NCBI GenBank assembly: GCA_000018565.1 | Contig: CP000875.1 | Span: forward strand, 3,425,199 to 3,489,198 | Source of the DNA: Herpetosiphon aurantiacus DSM 785 | Lineage (GTDB): Bacteria; Chloroflexota; Chloroflexia; Chloroflexales; Herpetosiphonaceae | DNA length: 64,000 nucleotides | Reading direction: 5' to 3' | Shown here: positions 32,377 through 41,832 of the stretch, piece by piece | Position numbering within the stretch: position 1 is the first letter of the stretch | Layout: every line of letters starts with the position of its first letter | Position numbers and translations under genes: made by a program | Notes under the pieces: model-generated | What the model saw: the letters and a program-made list of their open reading frames with translations, nothing else | Told to the model about the DNA's origin: nothing | The model's database searches: none

Positions 32377-33299
32377 TTTTAGTAACTGGTGGCACAGGCT
32401 ATGTTGGTTCACGTTTGATTGAAAAATTACGCCAACGCCCTGAGCCAGTGCGAGTGTTGGTTCGCACCCCAGAAAAAGCTCAAAAGCTGGTTGCTGGCAA
32501 CGTTTCAATTGTCAAAGGCGATGTGACCGATCCTGAGTCGTTAATCGCGGCGATGAAAGGGGTCAGCACGGTTATTCATTTGGTGGCGATTATTCGCGAA
32601 CGTTCGGGCGGAATCAGCTTCGAACGGATGAATTATCAGGCCACGGTTAATGTGGTCGATGCCGCCAAAGCCGCCGGAGTCAAGCGCTTTTTGCATATGA
32701 GTGCGCTTGGCGTGGTCAACGACCCCAATTTGCCCTATATGGATACGAAATTTCGCGCTCAAAAATATGTTGAGGCCAGTGGCTTAGACTGGACGGTCTT
32801 TCAGCCGTCGGTAATTTTTGGCGAAGGCGATGAATTTATCAATACCTTAGCCGATTTGGTACGCCGCCCGTTGATGATTGCCCCAGCGCCGTTTGTACCA
32901 GTGGTTGGCGATGGCAAAACTAAATTTCAGCCAGTTTGGCGCGACGATGTGATCGATGCTTTTATCAAAGTCTTGGATGATCACAGCACGATTGGCCAAA
33001 TCTATCAATTGGGCGGACCAGAAGCGCTAACCTACGAGCAGATGCTTGATCTGATTATGCAAAAATTGGGCAAAAAACGTAGCAAAATCTATGTGCCAGT
33101 GCCGTTGATGAAGCCAGCAGTCTTTATGATGGATAAATTGTTGCCCAAGCCACCAGTCACGCCCGCCCAACTGACAATGCTTAGCCTTGATAATAGTGCG
33201 CCGCAATCGGCCACCGAACAGCTGATTGGGCATAGGCCGTTGGCTTTAGGCGATGGTATCGACTACATCAAAAAGCCAAACGCTGCTCGCCATAATTAA
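32373..33299 (+). CDS. NDUFA9-like atypical SDR (NAD(P)-binding) protein
   Basis: The ATG at 32373 shares ATGA with the crtB stop and gives 308 residues. The Rossmann motif ILVTGGTGYVGSRLIEKL is at the N-terminus, followed by DVTDPESL, the MSALGVVNDPNLPYMDTKFRAQKYV region (no strict YxxxK) and WTVFQPSVIFGEGDEF. This is the complex-I 39 kDa/NDUFA9-like atypical SDR group, which bind NAD(P)H but are of uncertain activity; in chlorophototrophs relatives are quinone- or chlorophyll-linked reductases. Translational coupling to crtB ties it to carotenoid or quinone metabolism, but a structural role is possible. Confidence 0.85.
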   Translation: MILVTGGTGYVGSRLIEKLRQRPEPVRVLVRTPEKAQKLVAGNVSIVKGDVTDPESLIAAMKGVSTVIHLVAIIRERSGGISFERMNYQATVNVVDAAKAAGVKRFLHMSALGVVNDPNLPYMDTKFRAQKYVEASGLDWTVFQPSVIFGEGDEFINTLADLVRRPLMIAPAPFVPVVGDGKTKFQPVWRDDVIDAFIKVLDDHSTIGQIYQLGGPEALTYEQMLDLIMQKLGKKRSKIYVPVPLMKPAVFMMDKLLPKPPVTPAQLTMLSLDNSAPQSATEQLIGHRPLALGDGIDYIKKPNAARHN

Positions 33300-33304
33300 A
33301 TGAT

Positions 33305-33345
33305 AAACCCGTCTGTTGAATTGATTGCAACAGACGGGTTTTCGG
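33305..33345. terminator. Bidirectional terminator between convergent genes
   Basis: A perfect 14 bp stem (33305-33318 with 33328-33341, arms CCCGTCTGTTG/CAACAGACGGG) and a 9 nt loop are flanked by TTTTCGGTTT on the plus side. It separates the crtB operon from the cax gene. Confidence 0.85.
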
Positions 33346-33346
33346 T

Positions 33347-34459
33347 TTAACCGACAAAGAAGAAGCCAATCCCAACGATAATATAGACCGCCAGCAACAT
33401 TGCTCCTTCTAGCCAATTACTCTCACCATCCATTGAAACAAAGGTAGCAATAATCACACTCAAACCAAGCACCATCACCTCAAACAAGCTGAAGAACAAG
33501 GTCATTTGCTGATCAAACAGCATGCTAATAAACACCAACAATGGTGCAACGAACAGGGCAATTTGCGTGCTTGATCCCAATGAAATCGTCATTGAAAGAT
33601 CCATTTTATTTTTGAGCGCTGCTTGAACCCCAACTAAGTGTTCGGCAACGTTGCCCACAATTGGAATAAAGATAATCCCCAAGAATAACTCGCGCACGCC
33701 CAACGAACGGGCAACTGGCTCGACCACACCCACCAAAAATTCACTCATAAAGACAATTGCTAAGGTACAGACAGCCAAAATACCAACTGCGGCTTTAATG
33801 CTCATAGTGGCTTTATGGCTTTCGATTTCGTCGGTTTCTTCAAAGCCAGTGTGTGAAATTGTGCCCGAATCACCATCACGCAGAATGTAGATCATACTCA
33901 AGATATAGACGATGATCAACACCGCCGCCACACCAATTGAAATAGCCCGTAGTTGTGGGTCATCAACTTGGGTTTTAAACACATCAAGCGCAACATTGGG
34001 ATCGGCGATTTCTTTGAACAATTCAAACAAGGTTGGAATAATCAAACCAATCACTGCCAGCGTCATCAGCGAGGCCGACATCCCAGTTAGACCACGATCA
34101 AACTTTTGCTTGCCATGCTTCAAGCCGCCAAGCAGGAAGCTAAACCCAATGATCAAGAGCAAATTACCGATAATTGAGCCAGTAATTGAAGCCTTGACCA
34201 ACTCGAATTTACCTGCTTTCAATGCCACAATCGTGATGATCAATTCGGCAGCATTGCCAAGTGTCGCATTCAGCAAACCACCAATTTTTGGCCCAGTGTG
34301 AATCGCTAGCTCTTCGGTCGCCTCGCCCAAAAACCCAGCCAATGGAATTAAGGCCAAGGCTGAAAAAACAAAAATCAACATCTCGTTATATAAAAAGAAT
34401 TCAGCGACCACCGCCAACGGCACAAACAACAACATGTAATGAATCCAGCGCAGTTTCAT
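33347..34459 (-). CDS. cax: Calcium/proton exchanger
   Basis: The 370-residue protein is a CaCA-superfamily H+/Ca2+ antiporter with about 11 helices in two inverted halves. The cation-binding repeats are GNAAELIITIVALKAG (first, with GSIIGNLLLIIGFSF) and GNVAEHLVGVQAALKN (second, with SLGSSTQIALFVAP). The paired acidic residues are conserved in both. An acidic loop near residue 215-235 (EETDEIESHK) follows the first half, typical of CAX. The enzyme exports Ca2+ in exchange for protons. It is monocistronic. SD is weak (GAGGAT about 13 bases upstream). Confidence 0.93.
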   Translation of the reverse strand: MKLRWIHYMLLFVPLAVVAEFFLYNEMLIFVFSALALIPLAGFLGEATEELAIHTGPKIGGLLNATLGNAAELIITIVALKAGKFELVKASITGSIIGNLLLIIGFSFLLGGLKHGKQKFDRGLTGMSASLMTLAVIGLIIPTLFELFKEIADPNVALDVFKTQVDDPQLRAISIGVAAVLIIVYILSMIYILRDGDSGTISHTGFEETDEIESHKATMSIKAAVGILAVCTLAIVFMSEFLVGVVEPVARSLGVRELFLGIIFIPIVGNVAEHLVGVQAALKNKMDLSMTISLGSSTQIALFVAPLLVFISMLFDQQMTLFFSLFEVMVLGLSVIIATFVSMDGESNWLEGAMLLAVYIIVGIGFFFVG

Positions 34460-34518
34460 CGTGGATCATCCTCACACTAGCGAAACAAGGAACTTCCTAT
34501 AGGGCTGATTAACGACGA

Positions 34519-34546
34519 CAGCGTATCGACATTCGCCAATACGCTG
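34519..34546 (-). terminator. Weak hairpin after terC
   Basis: An 8 bp stem (CAGCGTAT/ATACGCTG, loop 12 nt) lies 30 bases beyond the stop of the TerC gene on the minus strand. No T-run follows, so it is at best a weak terminator. Confidence 0.35.
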
Positions 34547-34575
34547 TTGATTATAGATCGTTCTAAATACTGGTT

Positions 34576-35343
34576 TTACTTGGTGCTTTCTTCAACTGCT
34601 TCTTGCAAATATGAAGGTTGGCGCAATTCAACAGGCTTTTGAGTAACTTTCTTAACCCGTAAGTTAAGCATTTCGACCAATACCGAAAAGCCCATAGCAA
34701 AATAAATGTAGCCTTTGGGAATGTGTTGATCCAAGCCTTCGGCCACCAACGACATCCCAATCAAGAGCAAGAAGCTGAGGGCCAACATTTTGACGGTTGG
34801 GTGACTGTTGACAAAATCGCTGATTTTGCCTGCTGAGAGCAACATCACGCCCACCGAAATCACCACTGCTGCGATCATAATTTCAATATGATCAACCATA
34901 CCCACCGCTGTAATTACCGAGTCGAGCGAGAACACAATATCCAAAATTAAAATTTGGACAATCACTGAATTGAACGATTTGGCTTTGACATTTTGCTCAT
35001 GATGCTCAGTACCTTCCAAGCGTTCATGAATTTCAAAGGTTGCCTTGCCCAAGAGGAACAAGCCCCCAACCAGCAAAATTAAGTCGCGCCCTGAAATTTC
35101 TTGGCCAATAACCGTAAAGAGTGGCTTGGTTAAGCTCATAACCCACGAAAGCGAAAGCAACAGCAAAATCCGTGTGATCAAGGCTAAGGCTAAACCAGTT
35201 TGGCGTGCTTTGGCTTGTTGGGCTTGGGGTAATTTGCCCGATAAGATCGAAATAAACACAATATTATCGATCCCTAAGACGATTTCGAGCATAGTCAAGG
35301 TTAATAGGGATACCCAAGTCTGTGGATCAGATAACCATTCCAT
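34576..35343 (-). CDS. TerC-family integral membrane protein
   Basis: The ATG at 35343 has GGAG upstream and gives 255 residues. Seven to eight membrane helices and the TerC motif TMLEIVLGIDNIVFISILSG are visible; the first Glu and the Asp in GIDN are the conserved metal-coordinating acids, echoed later in ILILDIVFSLDSVITAVGM. Members export manganese and support metalation of exported proteins, or confer tellurite resistance in the ter operon. No ter genes are nearby. Metal-ion export is the best guess, given the neighbouring cax, but they are not co-transcribed. Confidence 0.9.
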   Translation of the reverse strand: MEWLSDPQTWVSLLTLTMLEIVLGIDNIVFISILSGKLPQAQQAKARQTGLALALITRILLLLSLSWVMSLTKPLFTVIGQEISGRDLILLVGGLFLLGKATFEIHERLEGTEHHEQNVKAKSFNSVIVQILILDIVFSLDSVITAVGMVDHIEIMIAAVVISVGVMLLSAGKISDFVNSHPTVKMLALSFLLLIGMSLVAEGLDQHIPKGYIYFAMGFSVLVEMLNLRVKKVTQKPVELRQPSYLQEAVEESTK

Positions 35344-35415
35344 ACAGGTGCGCTCCTTCAATTAGCGAAAATGAATTCTTCCAAATTGTATGCAATCATG
35401 CTGCAATGTAAAGGG

Positions 35416-35421
35416 TATAAT
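35416..35421 (+). promoter_or_regulatory. -10 element giving a possible leaderless transcript
   Basis: TATAAT at 35416-35421 is a perfect -10. Transcription would start about 7 bases later, at the ATG at 35429. No -35 with standard spacing is obvious, and no normally spaced Shine-Dalgarno is present, so the mRNA may be leaderless. Confidence 0.45.
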
Positions 35422-35428
35422 TTCTCAT

Positions 35429-37240
35429 ATGATACGAACACATGCTTCAATCGAATGGCTGGCCAGTTTACCTACCAGCGAACGCCATGTGCTGGCACAT
35501 TTATGGCAAGTTGCCGATGCTGCTCAGCTTGGGCAACCAAGTGCCATCCAAGCCTTGGTTGCGCGTTTATCCACGCCTGAACGCTCAGCGCTTGATCGGG
35601 TGATTGCGGCTGGTGGTAAGCTCGCGGCCAAATCGCTTGAACGTGAGTTTGGCAAAATTCGCTCACATCGGGATATTGTGACTCCTCGGGCCTATTTATT
35701 GGCGCTGCACGGCCAAGCTTCGGTGCTTGAACGTCTCTATATTTTGGGCTTGCTTCAGCCACTCAAAACGCTGGACGGCGAGTATTACGTGATTTTTAGC
35801 GATTGGTTGCAGGCGTTGCCAGCAGTTTCGGCCCCCAGTTTGCCAACCTGGCAGCAACATCCCAGCCCAAGCAACTGGATCGAAGCAGATCTCAATCAAA
35901 CCGAAACGCTGCTGACTACGATCTTGGCGCTGTGTTATCAGCAACCGCTCCAGCTGACCCGCCAACTTCAACTTGAACGCGATGGTTTGAAAGCAATCTG
36001 TCAACGCATAGCAGTTTCTACGCCAGCAAGCGAACGCCAATTTCCTCAATTAGCCTGGCTGCGAAATTTGGCGCTTGAGGCTGGCTTATTACACATCCAA
36101 CATCAACAGCTTCAGCTCGCTGGCAACCCAATTAATTGGCTAGAAGCTACGCCCAAACAGCGGTTAGAGCGCTTATTTAATGCCTGGTTGGTTTGTGATT
36201 TTGATGAGTTTAGCTTGACTGAGTTGCAGCCTCAGACTCCATTTACCCTCCAAGCTGCTCGCCAAGCCTTATGGCAAGTATTAACAACCGCGCCACCCGA
36301 TCAATGGTTGGCCTTCGACGATCTACTGGCACAAATCCAAGCCTTACATCCCGAACTGTTGCGCAGCGATTTCGAGCAGCCCGTAATTCACAATCAATCC
36401 AATGATTCATTCGTTGGTTGGCAACATTGGGCCAAAGTTGAGGGCGCATGGATCAAAGCCGCCTGCCAAGGGCCATTGTTCTGGCTCGGCTTGCTTGATG
36501 TCGATCAACTTAACCATCCACAGGCTTTGCGTTTAACTCAATGGGCAAGCTGCTTACTCGATCCAGCGCACGAGCCAAGTCAATTTGCTGGGCAACTACA
36601 ACTAAGCAGCGATGGCCTGATTCGGGTTCCACCAACGGTTGAGCCGCTGCCGCGCTTTCAAATCCAACGCATCACCGAATGGCAATCAACCGACAGCCAT
36701 GGCACCATGCTCGTGCGCTTGACCGCCCATTCGTATAGCCAAGCCTTGCAACGTGGCATTCAGGCCAGCCAAATGCAAACATTTTTGCAACGCTGGTGTG
36801 ACCGACCAGTGCCAAACGATTTGCAAAGCTTATTTCAGCAATGGCAAAACGATCGCCAGCACTTATTGGCTCGTCCGGCTTTATTGCTGGAAGCCGATGA
36901 TCCCAGATTACTCAACGAGCTGGCTAAACTGCCTAACTTACCACCCTACGCCGAGCTTAATCCCCAACTTTGGGAATTGGAAATAGCTGATAGTGCCGCA
37001 TTAACCAATCTGTTGCATACAGCAGGCTATGCAATCAACCCAGTCAGCGAGCCAGATCAACGGATCAGTGACCATGATCTTAAACAGTTGATTACGGCCT
37101 TATTGACGGTTCAGCGTTTAGCGCCAACTGTGGTCAGCCAAGCAGTGATTGAGCGGGTGGTGCAGGCCTTGCCCAGCAGCGAACGCCAACAGCTCACAGC
37201 CAACGTCAACCAATGGCTATCAATCATTAATCGAAGCTAG
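35429..37240 (+). CDS. Helicase-associated (XPB/Ssl2 N-terminal-like, Helicase_C_3) domain protein
   Basis: This 603-residue protein has no helicase motor. The C-terminal third carries a Helicase_C_3/XPB N-terminal-like domain: [40 protein letters not shown] and [12 protein letters not shown] match that family's core (about residues 395-485). The N-terminus ([20 protein letters not shown]) and the Leu/Gln-rich middle are helical. Homologues in Actinobacteria and Chloroflexota are free-standing partners, and in some genomes lie next to XPB helicase genes; none is here. RecO follows 11 bp downstream, so a DNA-repair role is plausible. The function is inferred. Confidence 0.75.
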
Positions 37241-37251
37241 AAGGAGCCAGC

Positions 37252-38013
37252 ATGCGCGACCGATTATATACCACCGAAGCCCTGATTATTCGGCGCTCCG
37301 ATGTTGGCGAGGCTGATCGGATTCTGACGATCTACACGCCGCATCATGGCAAACTCAGCGTTACGGCGCGAGGTGTGCGCAAAATGACCAGCAAATTGGC
37401 TGGCCATTTGGAGCTGTTTATCCACACCCGCTTACAACTTGCCAAAGGCCGCTCATTCGACGTGGTGACCGAAAGTCGGGTAGTCCAGCCATTTCGCAGC
37501 TTGCGCGAAGATCTCTCGCGGATCAGCCAAGGCTATTACGTGGCCGAATTGCTTGATCAAATGACCCCCGACGAGAGCGATAATCCGGCGCTTTTTCGCC
37601 TAACATGCGAAACCCTAGCAGCCTTGGATGTGCTTGATGACGTTGTGCGGCGTGATGTCATTTTGCGGTATTATGAATTACACACGCTGATTCTTTCAGG
37701 CTATCGGCCACATCTGTTTGATTGTGCTAACTGTGAACGCGAGCTTAGCCCAGATGCAGATCGATACAGCCCAATCACTGGAGGTGTTTTATGTCAACAA
37801 TGTTCAAGCAACGAGCCACGAACATTGCCGATCAACCTCAATACCTTCAAATTGTTACGCTATCTGGCGCGAATGCCGCTGGAGACAGTTGTCAGCCTTG
37901 TACCGGCCCCAGCGACAGTTCAGGAAGCGCGATTAGTCTTGAAAGCCTCGTTAAGCCAAATTTTAGAGCGTGAGCTAAAATCAACCCAATTTCTCAATTT
38001 AGTGCGTGGTTGA
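37252..38013 (+). CDS. recO: DNA repair protein RecO
   Basis: The 253-residue protein has the RecO layout: an OB-fold N-terminus ([40 protein letters not shown]) and a helical C-terminus with a zinc ribbon, [16 protein letters not shown] then [10 protein letters not shown], the four cysteines conserved. RecO works with RecR in the RecF pathway to load RecA onto SSB-coated ssDNA. GAAGGAGC precedes the ATG. It is the second gene of a pair with the helicase-associated protein. Confidence 0.95.
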
Positions 38014-38069
38014 CAAGCCTATAGCTTACCACTACACTAGCCGCGATTCCCCCTAAAGGAGCACAACCA

Positions 38070-38753
38070 ATGAGCTATGTTGAGCAACTCTTGGCTGAAA
38101 ACGAAGATATTAAATATGAAGCCCATCAGCACCCGTTCGTTTTCTTGGGACGCATTAGTTTTGAAGTCGTTGTTATGGCAATTATGGTTGCAGCAATTGT
38201 GTTTATCACCAATTTGCCTGGCCAAAAATGGCAAGAAATTCAACCATATGTGCAATTTATTTTAATTGCGATCATTCTGCTCATTCTCGCCAGCGCAGTG
38301 ATTGACTTCCTACGCTGGCGGAACGAAAAGTTTCTGCTTACCGATCGTCGAGTCATTCATTTGCGGGGCATTATTAATAAATCGACGCTCGATTCATCGC
38401 TCGATAAAATTAACGATGTCCAAATGCGTCAAACCTTTATGGGGCGGATGTTCAATTATGGTGATCTTGAAGTCCAAACGGCTAACGAAAATAGTGATAA
38501 TCTTTTTACCTTTATTCGTAACCCACTGGAATTTAAACGCGCCATGATGAATGCCAAAGAGGAACACGACCGCGAACCAGCAATGTATATGCAATCGGTC
38601 AACGCTTATCAAAACTTTGTACCACCATATCAACGCCCCAACGATCAAGACGTTGAAGAATTGTTATTGCGCTTAAACGATCTACGTCAGAAAAATTTAA
38701 TTACTGATGCTGATTTTGAGGCCAAAAAACGCGAAATTTTAAGTCGGATATAA
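38070..38753 (+). CDS. Bacterial PH-domain membrane protein with SHOCT tail
   Basis: This 227-residue protein has a short cytoplasmic N-terminus, two membrane helices (about residues 27-48 and 60-85), then a bacterial PH (YdbT/bPH2) domain (FLLTDRRVIHLRGIINKSTL, LDKINDVQMRQTFMGRMFNY, GDLEVQTANENSDNLF). The tail ELLLRLNDLRQKNLITDADF is a SHOCT helix hairpin, commonly an oligomerisation module. The function is unknown. AAAGGAGC precedes the ATG. Confidence 0.88.
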   Translation: MSYVEQLLAENEDIKYEAHQHPFVFLGRISFEVVVMAIMVAAIVFITNLPGQKWQEIQPYVQFILIAIILLILASAVIDFLRWRNEKFLLTDRRVIHLRGIINKSTLDSSLDKINDVQMRQTFMGRMFNYGDLEVQTANENSDNLFTFIRNPLEFKRAMMNAKEEHDREPAMYMQSVNAYQNFVPPYQRPNDQDVEELLLRLNDLRQKNLITDADFEAKKREILSRI

Positions 38754-38801
38754 TGCCTGCGGCCATAGCAATGTGGCTATTGTTGCAAAGGATTTCAATT
38801 C

Positions 38802-39647
38802 ATGACCACCAACCGAACTCAAGCAATCACTGGCGCAGTCGCTGCCATTCGTCAATATACCGAGCGCGTACCCCAAGTTGGCATTATCCTTGGCTCTGGC
38901 TTGAGTCAACTTGTTGATCATATTCAGGATGCCGTGGTAGTTCCCTACACTGCGATTCCAGGCTTCGCACCTTCAGCGGTGCCAGGCCATCGCGGTGAAC
39001 TTGTTTTAGGTGAACTTGGTGGGGTTTCTGTGCTGGCAATGCGTGGCCGCTTTCACTTCTACGAAGGCTATGCCATGGACGAAGTAACCTTGCCTGTGCA
39101 TGTGATGCGAGCGCTGGGAGCCGAGATATTAATTGTTACGAATGCGGCTGGTGGCTTAAATGCCAATTGGCAGGTCGGCGACTTAATGCGCATCAGCGAC
39201 CATATTTTTATGCCAGGCATGGCGGGCTTTCACCCATTGCGCGGCCACAACGACGATACGCTTGGCCCACGCTTCCCAGCCATGCTCAACGCCTATGATT
39301 CTGAATTAGGTGCAATGGCCAAGGCTGCCGCTGAACGGGCTGGCGCAACTCTGCGCGAAGGGGTTTATGCCATGCTAGCCGGGCCATCGTTTGAAACTGG
39401 CGCTGAGATGAACTATCTGCGCGGGGTTGGGGTTGACGCTGTGGGCATGTCTACCGCCCCTGAAACGATTGTGGCTCGCTACCGTGGTATGCGCGTCTTG
39501 GGCATTTCGTTGATCACCAATATTGCCCACCCCGACGCGCCACCAGCCAACCATGAAGAGGTGCTTGAGGCAGGCGAAACTGCCAAGCCCATGTTCAGCG
39601 CATTAATCACCGATGTGCTAAGCCAAATCGCTGCCGATGGCAAGTAG
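38802..39647 (+). CDS. Purine nucleoside phosphorylase
   Basis: The 281-residue enzyme cleaves purine nucleosides with phosphate to base and ribose-1-phosphate. It is the trimeric class I form: VGIILGSGLSQLVDHI, VPGHRGELVLGEL, AMRGRFHFYEGYAMDEVTLP, NAAGGLNANW, GPSFETGAEMNYL and VDAVGMSTAPETIVARYRGM are all canonical. The length is right. The stop overlaps the following CAP gene by 11 bp. It functions in purine salvage. Confidence 0.95.
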   Translation: MTTNRTQAITGAVAAIRQYTERVPQVGIILGSGLSQLVDHIQDAVVVPYTAIPGFAPSAVPGHRGELVLGELGGVSVLAMRGRFHFYEGYAMDEVTLPVHVMRALGAEILIVTNAAGGLNANWQVGDLMRISDHIFMPGMAGFHPLRGHNDDTLGPRFPAMLNAYDSELGAMAKAAAERAGATLREGVYAMLAGPSFETGAEMNYLRGVGVDAVGMSTAPETIVARYRGMRVLGISLITNIAHPDAPPANHEEVLEAGETAKPMFSALITDVLSQIAADGK

Positions 39648-40299
39648 TTTGCGTGGCGTAGGCTTATTGCTGATAGGAATTGTAATTGGCATGATCATTG
39701 GGGTGTGGTGGTTAGCGCCACGCCTCAATGGAACGATTATTCGCTTTGAGAGCGCTACCAATCCAATTGCTAGCCCTAGCGTACCGACGATCACGCCCAA
39801 TCAAGCACCAATGCCAAGCGCCACCAGCCCAGCCAGCCCAAGCAACTCGGCTAGTCCAACTCCATCAGCGACCATCCAAGCAACTGCTAGTTTGACCAGT
39901 TCCGGTGATCTTAAGCTTGATCTGTTAGCGGCGGTTAATCGCGAACGCCAACAAACCAATTGTGAAGCCTTGGTTTTCGATTCGCGGCTGCAAAGCATCG
40001 CCCAAGCCCATGCCGATGATATGGCTCAGCATGAAAAAATTGATCACGTTGGCAGCGATGGTCGCAGCTACAGTCAGCGGCTTGAGGCGGTTGGCTATCA
40101 ATTTATTCGGCGCGGCGAAAATATCTCAGCCTGGTTCGCCACTCCAATCAAGGTTGTGGCTCAATGGATGGACGAGCCAGTTGATGGGCCACATCGCGCC
40201 AACATCACCAATTGTGCTTATCGCCATGTGGGCATTGGCCTAGCCTACGTTGGCGACCACCCGTATTGGGTGCTTGACATGGCCGAACCAAAACCCTAA
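39637..40299 (+). CDS. Membrane-anchored CAP (SCP/PR1)-domain protein
   Basis: The 220-residue protein starts with an uncleaved membrane anchor (residues about 8-30), then a Pro/Ser/Thr linker to about residue 88 (MPSATSPASPSNSASPTPSA). The CAP domain follows with LLAAVNRERQQTNCEALVFD, IAQAHADDMAQHEKIDHVGS, RRGENISAW and CAYRHVGIGLAYVG, including the His-Glu-His-type tetrad positions. Such proteins are extracytoplasmic with unclear enzymology. The start lies inside the PNP gene, so the two are coupled. Confidence 0.88.
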   Translation: MASSLRGVGLLLIGIVIGMIIGVWWLAPRLNGTIIRFESATNPIASPSVPTITPNQAPMPSATSPASPSNSASPTPSATIQATASLTSSGDLKLDLLAAVNRERQQTNCEALVFDSRLQSIAQAHADDMAQHEKIDHVGSDGRSYSQRLEAVGYQFIRRGENISAWFATPIKVVAQWMDEPVDGPHRANITNCAYRHVGIGLAYVGDHPYWVLDMAEPKP

Positions 40300-40308
40300 G
40301 ATGCAGTT

Positions 40309-41832
40309 ATGTTAAGCGTCATTGAGCATATCATTCAGCCAATGCTGTGGGCAATTGGCACCTATGCAGTGTTGCGCCTGTTAATCCGGCTTGGTCGGCG
40401 CATTGGGCTGATTAGCGGGTTAAGTATCCTTGGCCAATTTTTGGCGCTCAGTAGTGCTGGCTTAATTGGCCTATGGTCGGATCAACAGCTTGAACATTGG
40501 CCGCTGCTCACTAAAATTTTGCAAACTACCGTGACTGTTTCGATTATTGCGGTGGTTTTGCATATTGGTGATCAACTATTGGTGCGGCGTTTGGCTGCCG
40601 ATGGTCGCCCTAACGCCATCCCGCGCTTGATGCGTGATATTGCCCGTGGTTTTGTACTGCTTATGACCTTGCTGATTTGCATTGGCCATTTTTTCAAAGT
40701 GCAAATTGGCACAGTGCTGCTCAGCTCGACCGTTTTTACCGCTGTGGTTGGCCTTGCCTTACAAGATTTGCTCAAAAATGTGATTGCTGGGATTGCGCTG
40801 CAAATGGAGCGGCCTTTTATGCCTGGCGATTGGATTTTTATCGATGTGCAAACTGGCTATGGCCGCGTTTTGGAGATGAGCTGGCGGGCGATTCGGGTCA
40901 AGCCGCGTGATGGACAGGTCGTGGTCATTCCCAACACGATTATTGCCCAACAACAAATTATCAATATGAGTGCAACTGGCTTGCCTGTAGCCATGCGGGT
41001 TGCAGTAACCGTCGATTGTGTGCACCCGCCAATGATGGTGCGCGAATTGTTGAAAGAAGCAGTACTTTCCAGTCGCGGGGTCGTCGCCCAGCCGGAACCA
41101 TTTGTATTTGTGCGCAACTATACTGCATTTTCCACAACCTACGAAGTTAAATGTTGGATCAGCAACTACGATGATTTTCCCCAGTTGCAAGGTGATGCAC
41201 TCAGCCGAATTTGGTATGTGTTCCAGCGTCAAGGCATTCACTTTGCCTCAAACGAAATGGTGCTGACCCGTCCTGAACAAGCGAGTCGGCAACGCCGGCT
41301 TGATTATACCCCTGAGCAAATTTTCGACCGTTTGCGCCGAATCAAGCTGCTCGATGGCTTGCACGAGCAAGAATTGCGTTTTTTATCGGAGCATGTCGAA
41401 ATTCGCTTATTTGAGCGCGGCGAAATTCTGGCCCATCAAGGCCGCCATGAACATATTTTGTATGCAATTACCCGCGGCAAAGTACGGGTTGAAGTTGCGC
41501 ATGACGATCAGCCTGCAATTGTCGTCTCGCACTTAGGCGCTGGCGATGTGTTTGGCGAGCGTGGCATGTTAATGGATGAGCCACGTTCGGCTAGCGTGAT
41601 TGCCGAGGAAGATACGCGTACAATTGTGATCGAACGCCACGATTTGGCTCCGCTGTATGCCAAAAATCCCTCATTGGCTGAACGTTTGGGGGTTATGGTA
41701 GCCGAGCGCCAACAAGCTACCCACAATTATTTAGAGCAGCAACGCTCGGTCAACCAAAACCCCACGCCATCGCCTGCTGCCCGCTCAATCACCGAGCGCA
41801 TCCGCGATGTGCTGCTCGATTTGAGCAAATAA
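40309..41832 (+). CDS. MscS-family channel with C-terminal cyclic-nucleotide-binding domain
   Basis: The 507-residue protein has four membrane helices (to about residue 155), then the MscS pore and vestibule: LLSSTVFTAVVGLALQDLLK, ALQMERPFMPGDWIFIDVQT, MSWRAIRVKPRDGQVVVIPN. Residues of about 350-465 form a cNMP domain: FERGEILAHQGRHEHILYAI and the phosphate-binding cassette VFGERGMLMDEPRSASVIA, with the conserved Gly-Glu and Arg. The channel would open under membrane tension, gated or tuned by a cyclic nucleotide. Bacterial cyclic-nucleotide-gated MscS homologues are known but uncommon. Confidence 0.92.
   Translation: MLSVIEHIIQPMLWAIGTYAVLRLLIRLGRRIGLISGLSILGQFLALSSAGLIGLWSDQQLEHWPLLTKILQTTVTVSIIAVVLHIGDQLLVRRLAADGRPNAIPRLMRDIARGFVLLMTLLICIGHFFKVQIGTVLLSSTVFTAVVGLALQDLLKNVIAGIALQMERPFMPGDWIFIDVQTGYGRVLEMSWRAIRVKPRDGQVVVIPNTIIAQQQIINMSATGLPVAMRVAVTVDCVHPPMMVRELLKEAVLSSRGVVAQPEPFVFVRNYTAFSTTYEVKCWISNYDDFPQLQGDALSRIWYVFQRQGIHFASNEMVLTRPEQASRQRRLDYTPEQIFDRLRRIKLLDGLHEQELRFLSEHVEIRLFERGEILAHQGRHEHILYAITRGKVRVEVAHDDQPAIVVSHLGAGDVFGERGMLMDEPRSASVIAEEDTRTIVIERHDLAPLYAKNPSLAERLGVMVAERQQATHNYLEQQRSVNQNPTPSPAARSITERIRDVLLDLSK

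Noticed and set aside
38749-38754. TATAAT overlapping the stop codon of the PH-SHOCT gene
   Set aside because: No -35 with plausible spacing precedes it; it may be chance, since it includes the stop codon.
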